7,390 nt of DNA from an uncultured Dialister sp. (GTDB lineage: Bacteria > Bacillota > Negativicutes > Veillonellales > Dialisteraceae). Where the stretch lies: positions 1-7,390 of the forward strand of contig CAKPUX010000075.1 of the NCBI GenBank assembly GCA_934193095.1, read 5' to 3'. The notes under the pieces are model-generated. The model made no database searches. It had not been told where the DNA came from and was given only the letters and a program-made list of their open reading frames with translations. Positions 5,977-7,390 of the stretch are shown here, one piece after another. The stretch's first letter is position 1. Every line of letters begins with the position of its first letter. A program made the position numbers and the translations under genes.

Positions 5977-5985
5977 ATTATACCA
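5977..5985 (-). promoter_or_regulatory. gyrB promoter, extended -10
   Basis: TGGTATAAT on the minus strand (TG at 5985-5984, TATAAT at 5982-5977) is a perfect extended -10 element. No good -35 is found at the usual distance (ATGCGA at 6005-6000), as is common for extended -10 promoters. Transcription would start near 5970, giving a leader of about 87 nt that includes the terminator-like hairpin. Confidence 0.65.
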
Positions 5986-6016
5986 TATTTGAGAGTATTT
6001 CGCATGAAGGGGGAGG

Positions 6017-6209
6017 AGGTTCATGGGTTTAACGGGTTTAATAGGTTCTATGGGTTCAATGGGGAAGGTGCGGCACACAAAATTTAGAAGCGCCGCGAAG
6101 TATAAATTATGGCGATGCCCGAAGGTGGTATTTAGTCACCAGTCACCAGTCACTAGTCTCCAGTCACTAGTCTCCAGTCACTAGTCACCAGTCACCAGTC
6201 ACCAGTCAC
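6017..6209 (+). repeat. Composite intergenic repeat, copy D
   Basis: This fills most of the space between the divergent gyrB and transglycosylase promoters. Five 8-9-nt units of the type RGGTTYWAY (6017-6060) lead into a hairpin with arms GCGGCAC (6070-6076) and GCGCCGC (6090-6096), which has one mismatch against the copy A stem. A spacer with GGCGATGCCCGAAGGTGGTATT follows in parts like that of copy A (GTCGATGGCCAAACGTGGTATT-like). Eleven 7-nt units then run from 6133 to 6209: mostly CAGTCAC and TAGTCAC, with TAGTCTC twice. Orientation and module order equal copy A. Here the array does not abut a stop codon. Confidence 0.85.
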
Positions 6210-6235
6210 TTCTACCCCCATGCCCCGCCAACTTG

Positions 6236-6244
6236 TGCTACAAT
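6236..6244 (+). promoter_or_regulatory. Probable extended -10 promoter of the transglycosylase gene
   Basis: TGCTACAAT at 6236-6244 has the TGn extension and a -10 matching TATAAT at five of six positions. No -35 match lies 17 bp upstream. The start of transcription would be near 6251, with a leader of about 26 nt. The site is only about 27 bp from the end of the copy D heptad array. Confidence 0.5.
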
Positions 6245-6264
6245 AAAAGAAAATGTACTGCCAC

Positions 6265-6276
6265 AAGGAGCCATTC
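6265..6276 (+). promoter_or_regulatory. Ribosome binding site fixing the transglycosylase start
   Basis: AAGGAG at 6265-6270 with a 6-nt spacer to the ATG at 6277. It rules against the in-frame ATG at 6253, which has no such site and would put eight polar residues before the membrane anchor. Confidence 0.88.
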
Positions 6277-7200
6277 ATGAAAAAATTTCTTTTCTTACTA
6301 CTGATTTTAGCCGGAGCCGTCTACTGGGGCTTCTCCTCAGGCAGCGAGCTCACGAAGAACGTCGTACATGAGCCTGTCAGACCACATGCCGTCCAAAAGA
6401 GCCTGCCGAAGGACACACAGCCCGCCGAAGAGAAAGGCATCCTGACGGAGATCTCGGATACCGTCAGGGCACTGATCTCCGGTCTTTCCTCCGCAGAGAC
6501 CCAAGAGGGCAGCATCGAAGCACGGCCGCCGAAGCCGGACGCAAAAAGCCCCGTCGACGGAGCAGAGAAGCTCCTCACCGCCAAGGAAAAAATGGACAAT
6601 GTGCTCCACTTCAGGGAAGCACTGGAAGCGCGTGTGCATCGAGAAGAATTCGTCCCCTTTGCCGAGATCCCGGACTACCTCAAAAAGGGGATCGTCGCAA
6701 CCGAAGACCGCCGCTTCTATGAGCACGGCGCGATGGACCTCATCGGTGTCGCGCGCGCTGCTTTCACGAACTATCTCGCCGGAGAGACGCTTCAGGGCGG
6801 CAGCACCATCACCCAGCAGACCGTGAAAAACATCTTCCTCTCGAATGACCGTACCATGACCCGCAAGATCGAAGAGCTGGCGCTCGCCGTCCAGCTAGAG
6901 CGGAATTACAGCAAGGAAGAGATCCTCGAGCTCTATCTGAATACCATTTACTACGGTCACGGTGCCTACGGCCTCAAGGAAGCCAGCCGCACCTACTTTG
7001 GCAAAGCCCCCAGAGAGCTCGACCTTGCCCAGTGCGCGATGCTCGCCGGTCTCCCGCAGGCGCCGTCTGCCTATGACCCCATCTCACACCCGAAGGAAGG
7101 CGCGAAGCGCATGACCGTCGTCCTCGCCCTCATGGCCGAGCAGGGCGTCATCACGCCGACACAGGCCGCCTCGGCTGCAGCAGAGCTGTGGTTGAAATAA
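6277..7200 (+). CDS. mtgA: Monofunctional biosynthetic peptidoglycan transglycosylase (GT51)
   Basis: A 307-residue protein that should polymerise lipid II into glycan strands on the outer face of the inner membrane. After MKK, residues 4-19 form a single membrane anchor. A low-complexity, proline- and charge-rich linker of about 90 residues follows (20-110). The GT51 domain (about 115-300) shows all five motifs: ATEDRRFYEHGAMD with catalytic Glu143; GGSTITQQTVKN (174-185); RKIEELALAVQLE (196-208) with the second conserved Glu200; EEILELYLNTIYYG (214-227); and LAQCAMLAGLPQAPSAYDP (250-268). The chain stops after the domain, so there is no penicillin-binding transpeptidase domain. In motif 1, GAMD replaces the more usual GGVD or GGID. 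The linker is longer than in E. coli MtgA (about 240 residues in all). The symbol is given by family, not by proven orthology. It is a single-gene unit with its own promoter, divergent from gyrB. Confidence 0.94.
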   Translation: MKKFLFLLLILAGAVYWGFSSGSELTKNVVHEPVRPHAVQKSLPKDTQPAEEKGILTEISDTVRALISGLSSAETQEGSIEARPPKPDAKSPVDGAEKLLTAKEKMDNVLHFREALEARVHREEFVPFAEIPDYLKKGIVATEDRRFYEHGAMDLIGVARAAFTNYLAGETLQGGSTITQQTVKNIFLSNDRTMTRKIEELALAVQLERNYSKEEILELYLNTIYYGHGAYGLKEASRTYFGKAPRELDLAQCAMLAGLPQAPSAYDPISHPKEGAKRMTVVLALMAEQGVITPTQAASAAAELWLK

Positions 7201-7201
7201 A

Positions 7202-7250
7202 GTGACTAGTGACTAGTGACTAGGGATTAGGGGTTAGGGATTAGGGGTTA
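7202..7250 (-). repeat. Heptad array after the transglycosylase stop codon
   Basis: Seven 7-nt units: GTGACTA three times, then GGGATTA, GGGGTTA, GGGATTA, GGGGTTA. It begins one base after the TAA at 7198-7200. The change from GTGACTA to GGGATTA in the direction away from the gene mirrors the array after gltS. Confidence 0.85.
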
Positions 7251-7266
7251 GGAATTTCTCCATCTA

Positions 7267-7390
7267 GCCCCTTCCCCTGGAAGGGTAATGCTATTAAGTT
7301 AAGCGGCAAATCATTCTTGGCTCCCCATCGGGGGAGCTGCCCGAAGGGCTTGTGCAAGCGAACTGGATTTTTAGGAGTGAAGCGACGCGA
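7267..7390. repeat. Hairpin cluster, possibly a palindromic repeat element, cut by window edge
   Basis: Three tight hairpins: CCCTTCC (7269-7275) / GGAAGGG (7279-7285) with a 3-nt loop; GCTCCCC (7320-7326) / GGGGAGC (7331-7337) with a 4-nt loop; and GCCC-GAA-GGGC (7339-7349). None is followed by a T-run, so they are not typical terminators. Near the edge, TTAGGAGTGAAG (7371-7382) matches the outer end of the element at 1353-1475, so a further family copy may begin here. No gene is seen in 7201-7390. Confidence 0.5.

Overview
The window looks like chromosomal DNA of a Negativicutes bacterium, possibly a Dialister relative. That placement is an inference. It rests on a GyrB of Gram-positive length without the long insert of gamma-proteobacterial GyrB, strong AAGGAG-type ribosome binding sites, consensus sigma-70-type promoters, and intergenic spaces full of short tandem and palindromic repeats. 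No 16S or other decisive marker is present.

Layout, left to right. (1) 1-468, minus: the N-terminal 156 residues of a site-2-protease-like M50 membrane metalloprotease, cut by the left edge. (2) 469-757: repeat-filled spacer. (3) 758-1207, minus: an Lrp/AsnC-family regulator. (4) 1208-1645: divergent spacer with the probable regulator promoter, a MITE-like inverted element, and a perfect TTGACA-17-TATAAT promoter. (5) 1646-2860, plus: the sodium/glutamate symporter gene gltS. (6) 2861-3078: heptanucleotide array, then a long bidirectional terminator. (7) 3079-3459, minus: an orphan HicB-like protein with a perfect dyad over its predicted transcription start. (8) 3545-3933: a repeat cluster with a second MITE-like element. 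(9) 3934-5883, minus: gyrB, with a terminator-like hairpin in its leader. (10) 5884-6276: divergent spacer with the gyrB and transglycosylase promoters around another composite repeat. (11) 6277-7200, plus: a membrane-anchored monofunctional GT51 peptidoglycan transglycosylase. (12) 7201-7390: heptad array and hairpin cluster running off the right edge.

The genes are ordinary housekeeping and transport functions and do not form one pathway. The only plausible functional link is the divergent Lrp-family regulator and gltS, an amino-acid-responsive regulator type beside an amino-acid transporter. No defence locus, prophage or new protein system is visible.

The unusual content is the intergenic DNA. 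A modular repeat family recurs in most gene gaps: a 9-nt tandem repeat, a GC-rich hairpin with an A-rich loop, then a 7-nt tandem repeat (GTGACTR or its complement). Several copies have compensatory stem changes. The heptad arrays start 0-2 nt after the stop codon of three genes and 14 nt after a fourth, always in the same orientation relative to the gene they follow.
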